Of a stretch of DNA of 64,000 nucleotides, positions 41,551-49,484 are shown piece after piece. The notes below the pieces were generated by a model. The model saw nothing but the letters and a program-made list of their open reading frames with translations. It ran no database searches and was not told the DNA's origin. How positions within the stretch are numbered: position 1 is the stretch's first letter; every line of letters starts with the position of its first letter. The stretch lies in assembly GCF_017639205.1 (NCBI RefSeq), contig NZ_CP071139.1:434001-498000 (forward strand), in the 5' to 3' direction. Made by a program: the position numbers and the translations under genes. Source of the DNA: Streptomyces nojiriensis (GTDB taxonomy: Bacteria > Actinomycetota > Actinomycetes > Streptomycetales > Streptomycetaceae).

Positions 41551-43062
41551 TCAGAGCCCGTAGCGCATGCGCCCCAGGGCCGTCATCGGCCGGTCGTGCG
41601 CGGCGACCGGGGCCGGGAGGCAGGTGGAGCCGGTGAGGTACCGGTCCACGGCGGCGGCCGCCGCCCGGCCCTCGGCGATGGCCCACACCACCAGCGACTG
41701 CCCCCGGCCCGCGTCGCCCGCGACGAACACTCCCGGCGCCCGCCCGCCGCCCGCCGCGAAGCCGGCGTCCCGCGCGAAGTTGCCGCGCTCGTCGAGCTCC
41801 AGCCCCAGCTGCTCGCGCAGGCCGCCGGCCCGCTCGGGGCCCGAGAAACCGAGTGCCAACAGGACCAGCTCCGCCGCTATGACGTCCTCGGTCCCCGCCA
41901 GCGGGCTGCGGGCCACCGGCTCGACCGCGGTCAGGTGCAGCGCCCGTACCCGGCCCGCCACGTCCCCCTCGAAGCGCAGGGTGGCACAGGCGAACAGCCT
42001 GGGGTCGCGGCCCTCGCGCCCGCGGGCCTCCTCGTGGGCATGGGAGATCCGGTACGTCCTCGGGTACACCGGCCAGGGCTCGTCGTCGGTCCGGCCCGCG
42101 CCGGGCTCGGGGTTGATGTCGAGCTGGAGCACGGAGATCGCGCCCTGCCGCAAGGCCGTCCCGAGGCAGTCGGAGCCGGTGTCGCCGCCGCCCACGACGA
42201 CCACGCGTCTGCCTTCGGCGGTGACGGGCGACACGGCGTAGTCGCCCTCCCGTACCCGGTTGGCGCAGGTCAGGTAGTCCATGGCCTGGTGGATGCCGTG
42301 CAGCGAACGACCCGGGACCGGCAGCTCCCGGCGCTCGCCGGCCCCGATCGCGACGACGACGGCGTCACAGCGGCTCCGGAGCTCGTCGGCTCCGGCACCG
42401 GCCGGACCGCCGACGTCCGCACCGGTGACGAACGCCGTGCCCTCGGCCCGCATCTGCTCGATGCGCCGGTCCAGGTGGACCTTCTCCATCTTGAACTCGG
42501 GGATGCCGTAGCGCAGCAGTCCGCCGATCCGGTCGGCCCGTTCGTGGACCGTGACGCGGTGTCCGGCCCGGGTCAGCTGCTGCGCCGCGGCCAGTCCGGC
42601 CGGACCGGAGCCGATGACGGCCACCGTCTTGCCGCTGCGCTTCTCCGGCGGTCTGGGCGCCATGTAGCCGCGCCGCAGGCCCACGTCCGCGATCGCCTGC
42701 TCGACGTTCTTGATGGTCACCGGGTCCGCGTTGATCGTGAGGACGCAGGCGTCCTCGCAGGGGGCCGGGCAGAGCCTGCCCGTGACCTCCGGGAAGTTGT
42801 TGGTCGCATGGAGCCGCTCGTACGCCGCCTGCCAGTCGCCGTGTGCGGCGTACGCGTTCCACTCGGGTATGAGGTTTCCCAGGGGGCAGCCGGTGTGGCA
42901 GAACGGTATGCCGCAGTCCATGCAGCGGCCGGCCTGCCGGGAGACGAGCGGCAGCAGCGCCTGGCCCGCGTAGACCTCGCGCCAGTCGCCGAGCCTCTGC
43001 TCGACCGGGCGGGCCGGCACTGCCTCGCGGGGGATCCTGAGGAAGCCGAACGGATCGGTCAC
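41551..43062 (-). CDS. gltD: Glutamate synthase (NADPH) small subunit
   Basis: 503 residues. It has the N-terminal Fe-S cluster cysteines (CMDCGIPFC, then CPLGNLIPEWN and CPAPCEDACV), the FAD-binding GSGPAGLAAAQQL, GGLLRYGIPEFKM, the NADPH-binding VVVVGGGDTGSDCLGTA, and a C-terminal FVAGDAGRGQSLVVWAIAEGR. This is full-length GltD, which feeds electrons to GltB for glutamate formation from glutamine and 2-oxoglutarate. No gltB lies next to it; in many actinobacteria gltB and gltD are adjacent, so this copy may be a second, orphan paralogue partnering another subunit. Confidence 0.95.
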   Translation of the reverse strand: MTDPFGFLRIPREAVPARPVEQRLGDWREVYAGQALLPLVSRQAGRCMDCGIPFCHTGCPLGNLIPEWNAYAAHGDWQAAYERLHATNNFPEVTGRLCPAPCEDACVLTINADPVTIKNVEQAIADVGLRRGYMAPRPPEKRSGKTVAVIGSGPAGLAAAQQLTRAGHRVTVHERADRIGGLLRYGIPEFKMEKVHLDRRIEQMRAEGTAFVTGADVGGPAGAGADELRSRCDAVVVAIGAGERRELPVPGRSLHGIHQAMDYLTCANRVREGDYAVSPVTAEGRRVVVVGGGDTGSDCLGTALRQGAISVLQLDINPEPGAGRTDDEPWPVYPRTYRISHAHEEARGREGRDPRLFACATLRFEGDVAGRVRALHLTAVEPVARSPLAGTEDVIAAELVLLALGFSGPERAGGLREQLGLELDERGNFARDAGFAAGGGRAPGVFVAGDAGRGQSLVVWAIAEGRAAAAAVDRYLTGSTCLPAPVAAHDRPMTALGRMRYGL

Positions 43063-43297
43063 GGGCCGCCTCCCTGGATCGTGGGCGCGGCAAGGTACAC
43101 GGCCCGCGCACCGTGTCGCCCGTACGCGCGTTTCTGTGGCGGTTCAGCCAGGTTACGCCGCCTGCGCGGCAGTGCCCTGCGCGACCGGAAAAGGTGACCG
43201 GGCGGATACGGAAGGTGACGGCCGCCGACCGTGTCGGTGCCGGCGTCGCCGACGCCCGGCCTCCGCCGAACGTCGGCGTCGTCCCGTAGGACAAGCC

Positions 43298-44485
43298 CTA
43301 GTTGAACGGTTCCAGCGTCATGAAGGCCTCTTGCGGGTTGCCGTCGTGCACGAGCGACTCGTGGGCGCCGACGTCGTCGAAGGCGAAGCCGTACGCCTTA
43401 CCGTCGGCCATCTGTCCGTGGATGATGCGGGAGTAGTGGTTGGTGACGGCGTCACGGTAGAAGCCGGCGTTGTTCGGGTCGGGCTGGACGGGGTTGGTCA
43501 GAAGCGTCGACCGGTTGAAGCCCGCGCACAGGGTGCGGGAGATCGGACCGCGAACCTGGTCGTTGGGCGCGTCCAGGAGCTTGTAGCAGCCGAAGACGCT
43601 GTCGGAATCCGGTTTCTGGAAGCTGGTGACCACCGCTCCCGAGCCGTTGGTGAAGTTCATGACGTTGCCCGAGACCCGGCCGTAGTACTTGGTGTTCGGC
43701 TGGTTCACGAAGGGCGTCACTGTGAGCGTGGAGGAGCTGTACTTGTTCCAGACCCGGTTGATGTAGTCGTTCATGACACCGGCGGGGATTCCGCCCGCCT
43801 CGATGCCGTGGCCCGGCGCGAGCGCGCGCAGCGGCGTGCCGTCGGGGCGGGTCTGGATCAATCCGCCCCAGCCGGCCGAACGCAGTTGGCCGAAGACGGC
43901 GTTGTAGCCGCCCGGCCTCAGCCGGCCCGTGTTCGTGACCGCGCCGTTCGCCGCCTTCACGCCCACCGCGTACGGGGCCGAGAACATGTCGACCTGGGTG
44001 CTGTTGATCCACAGGCCGGCATCGTTGAGCGTGTACTCGGACCAGTTGAACAGGATGTTGCGGTTGGGGTCGGAGGGGTTCTGCACGGCGGGCTGCACGA
44101 GGCCGCCGGTGCCGAGCTTGAAGACGATCTTCTGACCTATGGAGAAGTAGACGCGCCCGGAGAACTTGGGTATCCGGATCGTCTTGGTCTGCCCGTCGGC
44201 CGGACCCGTGATCGACGCGTCGGGAGCGGGGGTGGGGGGATTCCCTCCCACGGGCCAAGGGTGGAATCCGCCGTTGGCGTCGGCCCAGCCCTGCCGGCCC
44301 GTCGCGAGCTGCGTGCCCAGGTTGTAGACGTATACCGGCTCGCTGCGTCCCGAGGTGTTCTTGATCGTGAGCGGGATGGTCGCCGGTACGGCCTCTGCCG
44401 ACGTGAGCGGACCGAGGGCCATGAGGCCGGCGGCGACCGCCAAAGCCGAGAGCCCGGATGCCAGCACCTTCGATAAACGGAACAC
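43298..44485 (-). CDS. Secreted GH64 beta-1,3-glucanase
   Basis: 395 residues from GTG 44485, which has AAGGAGG at ideal spacing. A signal peptide of about 32 residues ends TSAEA. The mature part begins with a thaumatin-like/GH64 pattern: TIPLTIKNTSGRSEPVYVYNLG, KIPKFSGRVYFSIGQKI, then LFNWSEYTLND and the late DPNNAGFYRDAVTNHYSRIIH. GH64 enzymes cleave beta-1,3-glucan, for example from fungal walls, into laminaripentaose. A LacI-type palindrome lies about 70 bp upstream, indicating sugar-inducible expression. Confidence 0.92.
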   Translation of the reverse strand: MFRLSKVLASGLSALAVAAGLMALGPLTSAEAVPATIPLTIKNTSGRSEPVYVYNLGTQLATGRQGWADANGGFHPWPVGGNPPTPAPDASITGPADGQTKTIRIPKFSGRVYFSIGQKIVFKLGTGGLVQPAVQNPSDPNRNILFNWSEYTLNDAGLWINSTQVDMFSAPYAVGVKAANGAVTNTGRLRPGGYNAVFGQLRSAGWGGLIQTRPDGTPLRALAPGHGIEAGGIPAGVMNDYINRVWNKYSSSTLTVTPFVNQPNTKYYGRVSGNVMNFTNGSGAVVTSFQKPDSDSVFGCYKLLDAPNDQVRGPISRTLCAGFNRSTLLTNPVQPDPNNAGFYRDAVTNHYSRIIHGQMADGKAYGFAFDDVGAHESLVHDGNPQEAFMTLEPFN

Positions 44486-44553
44486 GATCTTCCTCCTTGT
44501 GGGGCACCTGACGTGGGGGAGGTGCGACGCTCTCACGCCTATGAGTTGACGGG

Positions 44554-44567
44554 TGAGAGCGCTCTCA
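44554..44567. promoter_or_regulatory. LacI-family operator, 14-bp palindrome
   Basis: tgagagcgctctca is a perfect palindrome with the central GCGC typical of LacI-type sugar regulators such as CebR. It is 69 bp upstream of the GH64 start. A further half-site gtgagagcg (minus strand) lies at about 44528-44536 between it and the gene. Confidence 0.85.
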
Positions 44568-44642
44568 GCCTCCGACTGCGTTCAACTCCTGTCAATGAAC
44601 TTGTCCGATGCGGAGCAGAAAGCCCGATCGGCGTCGCGACCC

Positions 44643-45641
44643 TCAGAACGGCGCGGGCGCTCGCGTGAACCGGTCCGAGACGTCCCCGACGAGGTCGGTC
44701 CCGTCGGGTCGCAGCGTCATGACGGGAGCGCCGGGCGACAGGTCGAAGCGGTCGATCTCGGCCCACAGGAGATTCGGGCCGGTGGCCAGTTCGAAGAAGT
44801 ACCGCTTGCCGGTGAGGTCGCAGACGGTGCGGTACTCGGTGTTGTAGGTCTTGAACCTCCCCTCCCGGTACGGCGCGCCGAAGGGCACCGACGCGTTGCG
44901 GGTGACGGCCAGGATCGCGGCGACCGCCTGCCGGTCGTCCGCCGGCTCGGGCAGCAGCGCACCGAAGTAGGCGGCGCGCTGGAAGCGGTCGACCGCGTTC
45001 ACGTTTCCCGGGAGGGGGACCTCGCTGCTGGGCCGGTCGTGGCCGAGCCCCTGCACGGCGCGCACCTTCTCCCGCAGCAGCCGCAGTTGTTCCTCGTAGG
45101 AGGGTTCGTTCGTCATGATCGTGTAGCTGCGGTCGTGGTGCACCTGCCGCCGGCCCTCGATGTATTCGACGATCGCCGAGTCCCCCGCAGCGTCCTCCAG
45201 GGCCACGTGCACCGAGGCCTGGAAGCCGCGCAGCTCGACCGGCACCAGCTGACAGGTGTCGAGCAGGTCCAGGGCTTCCTGCACATTGCGGGCGCTGTCC
45301 AGCAGGTACTGGATCCACAGGGCGATCTGGAGGCCCGGCCTGCCGGGGTCGCGGGGGCCGAGGTCGGTGCTGTCCAGGTACAGCATGTGCGCTGCGAGGC
45401 CGGCTTCGTTGATGCCGTCGGCCGTTCCCGCGCCGTAGACGGTCGTCACGAGGCTGCCGAATCCACTGGTCCACCGCAAGGGGTTGTCGGCGACGACGGT
45501 GGTACCCCCCAGCATGCCGCCGTTGCGCTCCAGGCCCCGGGGGAACACGGTCAGGACCGGCTCGGTCGACTCCGGCCAGTCCATCGTCCGGCCGGCGAGG
45601 ACGGCGTGGTGGTTGGTGTTCCACAAGATCCGCGTGCACAT
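44643..45641 (-). CDS. Choloylglycine hydrolase family (linear amide C-N hydrolase)
   Basis: 332 residues starting MCTRILW: the N-terminal nucleophile Cys2 is exposed after methionine removal, as in Ntn hydrolases. Other family residues seen are RTMDW (Arg18/Asp21), the SGFGSLV and ADGINEAGLAAHMLYL segments, the ATNEPSY-like TNEPSYEEQL and the late R(N)ASVPFG. Substrates in the family include conjugated bile salts, penicillin V and N-acyl-homoserine lactones. GAGGGAG precedes the ATG. A membrane protein gene 21 bp upstream on the same strand is probably co-transcribed. The protein has no signal peptide. Confidence 0.92.
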   Translation of the reverse strand: MCTRILWNTNHHAVLAGRTMDWPESTEPVLTVFPRGLERNGGMLGGTTVVADNPLRWTSGFGSLVTTVYGAGTADGINEAGLAAHMLYLDSTDLGPRDPGRPGLQIALWIQYLLDSARNVQEALDLLDTCQLVPVELRGFQASVHVALEDAAGDSAIVEYIEGRRQVHHDRSYTIMTNEPSYEEQLRLLREKVRAVQGLGHDRPSSEVPLPGNVNAVDRFQRAAYFGALLPEPADDRQAVAAILAVTRNASVPFGAPYREGRFKTYNTEYRTVCDLTGKRYFFELATGPNLLWAEIDRFDLSPGAPVMTLRPDGTDLVGDVSDRFTRAPAPF

Positions 45642-45662
45642 GGGTGACTCCCTCGTCCCTCT

Positions 45663-46292
45663 CTAACCGACGGGGTCCTGACCGATCGGGTCCTGACCGA
45701 TCGGGCTCTGACCGACGGGGCCAGGACGAGCGCGGGCGCGGGTCCGGTCGCGGAACCACGCGCACGCTCCCACCAGCGCCGCAACCCCCACCCCGTACAC
45801 CGGCAGCCACAGGGTCGTCGTGGCCGCCAGGCACTCGGCGACGGCCTTACGGGCCTGCTCCTCCCGAACGAACGCCACGGCCGCGCCGTCACCGGCGGCC
45901 AGGTTCCCGACCGCGGCCTCCGCCTGGAGGGCCGCGTACCTGCCCGCCAGCACGCAGTCGCCGCGCGTGCCCGGCATCGGGAACAGCCAGGCCCGGCGCT
46001 GCAGCAGCGGGGCCAGCGCGACGGCCACGCACAGGCCGACGACCAGCGAGTACGCGACCAGGCCGCGCATGTACGGCGAGCGGATGTCCGGGCTCCACTC
46101 CGCCCGTCGCTGAAAGGCGACCATCACCGCGAGCAGGGTCACCCCGATGAACGTGGCGAACCACTGCCACGAGCCCTGGGCGAGCGCGAACGTCAGAACC
46201 GCGGCAAGTCCGATGCCGATGACCCCGGGAGCGGGAACGGCGTCCGCGGCGGACACGGCCCTCGTGGCCACTCGCGGTCCGGAATCACTCAC
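45663..46292 (-). CDS. Four-helix membrane protein with repeated C-terminal tail
   Basis: 209 residues from GTG 46292, with AGGAGAGG upstream. Hydrophobic helices are GVIGIGLAAVLTFALA, WFATFIGVTLLAVMVAF, LVAYSLVVGLCVAVALAPL and LWLPVYGVGVAALVGACAWF. Between helices 3 and 4 is a loop of about 60 residues with two cysteines. The C-tail contains short repeats (GPVGQSP, IGQDP) encoded by 15-bp tandem repeats. Family and function not recognised. The gap of 21 bp to the Ntn-hydrolase gene suggests an operon, perhaps a membrane partner for it. Confidence 0.7.
   Translation of the reverse strand: MSDSGPRVATRAVSAADAVPAPGVIGIGLAAVLTFALAQGSWQWFATFIGVTLLAVMVAFQRRAEWSPDIRSPYMRGLVAYSLVVGLCVAVALAPLLQRRAWLFPMPGTRGDCVLAGRYAALQAEAAVGNLAAGDGAAVAFVREEQARKAVAECLAATTTLWLPVYGVGVAALVGACAWFRDRTRARARPGPVGQSPIGQDPIGQDPVG
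45667..45726. repeat. Four 15-bp tandem repeats at the 3' end of a gene
   Basis: Units begin ccga(c/t)(g/c)gg at 45667, 45682, 45697 and 45712. The first three differ by one to three bases; the fourth is less conserved. The unit length of 15 keeps the frame and encodes a five-residue GQ(D/S)P(I/V) repeat, so copy number could vary between strains without breaking the gene. Confidence 0.8.
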
Positions 46293-46525
46293 AGGCCTCT
46301 CCTGCAGGGCGGGAAGACCCAGCATGCGCCGCCGGACGCCGCGGCCCCGGGTGCCATGCCGGGCGCTCCCCGCGGCCCGCCCGGATGGCCCGCGCCCTGG
46401 CCGGCGGCCACCGGCCAGGGCGCCGGAGGCGGATGTCTCCGGCTCGGCTACTGTCGGCGCCACCGATGTTCGTTCCGCGGTCCGGGCGCGTCGCGTCCGA
46501 ACCGCCGTCCGGGAGACGCCGAAGC

Positions 46526-47641
46526 ATGCACACGCCACCATCGCCGCCCGGGGCGGAGCGTACTGACGGATCGTCCGTCCGGATCGGCGCTCTCGTTCCG
46601 CTGACTCGACCCGGCTGGGTCGAGGCGGGCCGACACCTGCTCGCCGGTCTCGAACTGGCCGTGCGCGAGGTCAATGACGCCGGCGGGATCGGCGGAAGGC
46701 CACTCGGGCTGGTGGTCCGGGACACCGCGGCCGATCCGCAGAGGGCAGCGGCGGCCGTGGACGAGTTGGCTCGCCTGGGCGTGGCCGCCGTGGCGGGTGA
46801 GTACCACAGCGTCGTCGCTCGCGCCGCTGCCGCCCGGGCCGACGCCCTCGGCCTGCCGTTCCTCTGCTCGTCCGCGGTTCTCGACGCGCTCACCGAACAG
46901 CCGTCGCGATGGGTGGCGCGCCTCGCCCCGGCACAGTCCCACGGCTGGCGGATCTACGCGGACTTCCTCCTCGGCGCGGGCCACGGCCGGATCGCGGTGG
47001 CGACCCAGCCGAGTGTCTACTGGGCGTCCGGGGCCCGCATTCTGCGGGAGTACCTCGCTCCGCGCGGGGGCACCGTCGTCGAAATCGACGTGCGCGGCCT
47101 CGACCCCGCCGCGGTGTGCGACGAACTCGTCTACCACCGGGCGACGGCCCTCCTCCTCCTGGTCGGCCACCCGGAGCCGGCCGTGCCGATCGTCGAGGCC
47201 GTCCGCCGTGACCGGCGCCTCGCCGGGATCCTGATCGGTGCTCCGGCCGGGCAACCGGAATTCCCCGCATGGGCGACGCTGCTGGGCGGCGACGGCGCCG
47301 CGATCCCGTTCCTGCGCTACCTGCCGGAACGCCTCGGCCCGCTCGGTGCCCGCGTCGGGGCGGCCCTGCGCGAGCGGCTGGGCCAGGCACCCTCCTTCGT
47401 CGCCTTCGAGGGGTACGACACGGTCGTCGTCCTCGCCGACGTGCTGCGTACTCAGGCCGGCGAGGACGGGGCACGCGCGGGCGGACCCTGGCCGCACGTG
47501 GCGGTCGAAGGCACCCGCGGGCAGATCCGGTTCACCCGCACGCCGGGCATCGGCGTCTGGCAGTGGGCCTGGGCTCCGACCCAGGTCGTGGACCGAGACC
47601 CGGCGGAACCCGATCGCTTCCGCATCCTCCGCGCCGGCTGA
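46526..47641 (+). CDS. Periplasmic-binding-type-I (Leu/Ile/Val-like) protein without export signal
   Basis: 371 residues from ATG 46526 with GGGAG upstream. The receptor fold is clear: VRIGALVPLTRPGWVEAGRHLLAGLELAVREVN, GRPLGLVVRDT, a GVAAVAGEYHS strand, AVLDALTEQ, and the later GYDTVVVLADVLR. It resembles the branched-chain amino acid-binding family. Unlike export-dependent binding proteins there is no signal peptide or lipobox, even in the longer frame upstream. It may act in the cytosol as a sensor. No ABC permease genes are near. Confidence 0.75.
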   Translation: MHTPPSPPGAERTDGSSVRIGALVPLTRPGWVEAGRHLLAGLELAVREVNDAGGIGGRPLGLVVRDTAADPQRAAAAVDELARLGVAAVAGEYHSVVARAAAARADALGLPFLCSSAVLDALTEQPSRWVARLAPAQSHGWRIYADFLLGAGHGRIAVATQPSVYWASGARILREYLAPRGGTVVEIDVRGLDPAAVCDELVYHRATALLLLVGHPEPAVPIVEAVRRDRRLAGILIGAPAGQPEFPAWATLLGGDGAAIPFLRYLPERLGPLGARVGAALRERLGQAPSFVAFEGYDTVVVLADVLRTQAGEDGARAGGPWPHVAVEGTRGQIRFTRTPGIGVWQWAWAPTQVVDRDPAEPDRFRILRAG

Positions 47642-47751
47642 GCGGACACGGAACCCGCGCGTGGGTGCCCAGGACATGAACACTGCTGGTGACGCGGGGC
47701 GCGGCCGGGTAACCTCCGCTTGATCATCCGCATCGTTCCAGGGGGCCGACC

Positions 47752-48525
47752 ATGCCGAGACGCGTTGCACGACGGACTTCCGGCTTGCCGGCGCTCGTGG
47801 CCCTTGCCACGCTGGCCGCCGCCGGCTGCAGCGCGAATCCCTCGAAGCCCGCATCCGCGCCCCCGGCCTCCGCACCCGCCGCGTCCCCTTCGGCCGCATC
47901 GCCTTCCGCCGCGACTTCCGTGAGCCGTACGCTGACCGCCGAACAGCTGGTGGCGGCCGCGCTGCCGACCGAGGAGGGCCCGGACTCGTACGGGCACCCC
48001 GTCGCCGTCCGCGAGTCCCGGGGCAAGGACCGGGAGTCCGAGGCCTCCGACCCCGCGTGCGCACGGATGCTGGAAGCCGCCGATGCCCGGCGGCCCTCCC
48101 GCCCGTCCCCGGTGGTGGCCGACCAGACGTTCAACTGGAAGAACGACATCAACGGCGGCAACTCCACGCTCGCCTCCTACGGGAACTCCGGCGCAGTGGC
48201 GGTGTTCGCCGAGGTCCGCGAGGGTCTGAGCACCTGCCGGTACTACGAGAGCCCGGGGCCGACCACGACGTACAAGGGCACGGTCACGGTCGACCCGGCC
48301 CCGCAGCTCGGTGACGAGGCGGTGCAGTTCGAGATCACGGCCCCGAGCGAGATGGGCCCGCACGTCACCCAGTACACGGTGGTCCGCACCGGGAGCGTCA
48401 TCGCCACGTTCACCAAGCTGTCGGTCGGCGGCCATGACGTACGCGCCTTCCCGCCCGCCATGATCGCCCAGCAGATATCCCTCCTCCAGCAGGCACAGAG
48501 CCGAGTCCGGCTGGAGACGACCTAG
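47752..48525 (+). CDS. Lipoprotein with Ala/Ser/Pro linker
   Basis: 257 residues with a signal peptide ending in lipobox LAAAGC. After a Ser/Pro/Ala linker of about 40 residues comes a 170-residue domain with two cysteines (PACARML and STCRYYE) and WKNDINGGNSTLASYG. The pattern resembles the extracellular PknH-like sensor or lipoprotein domain found in actinobacteria; the assignment is tentative. Membrane-anchored outside the cell. Its stop codon overlaps that of the convergent FAD-subunit gene. Confidence 0.75.
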   Translation: MPRRVARRTSGLPALVALATLAAAGCSANPSKPASAPPASAPAASPSAASPSAATSVSRTLTAEQLVAAALPTEEGPDSYGHPVAVRESRGKDRESEASDPACARMLEAADARRPSRPSPVVADQTFNWKNDINGGNSTLASYGNSGAVAVFAEVREGLSTCRYYESPGPTTTYKGTVTVDPAPQLGDEAVQFEITAPSEMGPHVTQYTVVRTGSVIATFTKLSVGGHDVRAFPPAMIAQQISLLQQAQSRVRLETT

Positions 48526-49484
48526 CCGGCGGCGGCCGGTCCCAGGGCCTGTTCCAGGACTTCCAGGACGGTGCTGACGAACAGCTCGGCCTTGTAGCCG
48601 GTCTGCGGCAGCGGCCGGCAGCGGGCGAGGACCGTCGCCGCGGCCGCGGCGAGGACGTCGGGCGTGGCCTCGCGGCCGATCAGGGCGGCTTCCACCTCCG
48701 TGAGTCGCAGTGGTACGCGGGCCACCCCGCCCGCCGCGACGGCGGCGTGCCTGACGGTGGAGCCGTCGAGCACCAGGCGGGCGGTGGCTTCGACCAGGGG
48801 CCATTCGGCGTGGGCCCGGCTGATGGCCCGGTGGCAGGCGGCGCGTTCGCCGGGCCAGGGCGCGGGCAGGTGGACCGAGGTGAGGATGCGGTCCGGTGGC
48901 AGGAGGTGGTCGGCGTGGGAGAGCCGGTCGCCATCGCCGTACAAGTCGGCCACGCCGCGCGGGGATTCGCCGTGGACGTGTACCTCGGCGTCGTAGGTGA
49001 GCAGGGCCATCGCGAGGGTGGACGGGTGCGGGGCGACGCAGGGGCCGTCGCCGCTGACCACGCCGAAGTGGTGGTCGCCCTGGCGCGCGGGGCAGCCGGG
49101 GCCGCCCTTCTGGAGGCAGCTGAAATGGGGATTGCGGTAGTACCAACAGCGGTTGCGCTGCAGCAGGTTGCCGCCCACGGTGCCGGCGGCGCGGATCTGC
49201 GGGGTGGCCGCGGTCCCGGCCGACAGGGCCAGGGCCGGCCAGCCGGCGTGTACGCGGGGATCGGCGGCCAGCTCGGCGAGAGTCGTCAGGGCGCCGATCT
49301 GCAGCCCTCCGCCGGGCAGCGGCGTGCAGCCGCGCAGGTGGCCGGCTCCGGCGAGGTCGGTGAACGGCCCCGGAGAGATGCCGCTGCGCTGCCGGGCGCT
49401 GGTGTCGGTGCCGCCGGCGCGCAGCTCCCCGCCGCGGGCCAGGACGGCGGCCGAGAGGTCGGTGAGGGCGGTCTCGGTGCTCAC
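48522..49484 (-). CDS. Molybdenum hydroxylase FAD/Fe-S subunit (PaoB/YagS-like)
   Basis: 320 residues. The FAD motifs are ELRAGGTDT near the start and RAAGTVGGNLLQRNRC. The Cys-rich loop RNRCWYYRNPHFSC, then KGGPGC, resembles the additional [4Fe-4S] site seen in PaoB/YagS-type and HcrB-type subunits. A CO-dehydrogenase flavoprotein C-terminal domain follows. Starts at GTG 49484, overlapping the stop of the large subunit gene as GTGA. It transfers electrons from the Fe-S domains of the partner. Only one further gene is present, because the small and large subunits are fused. Confidence 0.9.
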   Translation of the reverse strand: MSTETALTDLSAAVLARGGELRAGGTDTSARQRSGISPGPFTDLAGAGHLRGCTPLPGGGLQIGALTTLAELAADPRVHAGWPALALSAGTAATPQIRAAGTVGGNLLQRNRCWYYRNPHFSCLQKGGPGCPARQGDHHFGVVSGDGPCVAPHPSTLAMALLTYDAEVHVHGESPRGVADLYGDGDRLSHADHLLPPDRILTSVHLPAPWPGERAACHRAISRAHAEWPLVEATARLVLDGSTVRHAAVAAGGVARVPLRLTEVEAALIGREATPDVLAAAAATVLARCRPLPQTGYKAELFVSTVLEVLEQALGPAAAG

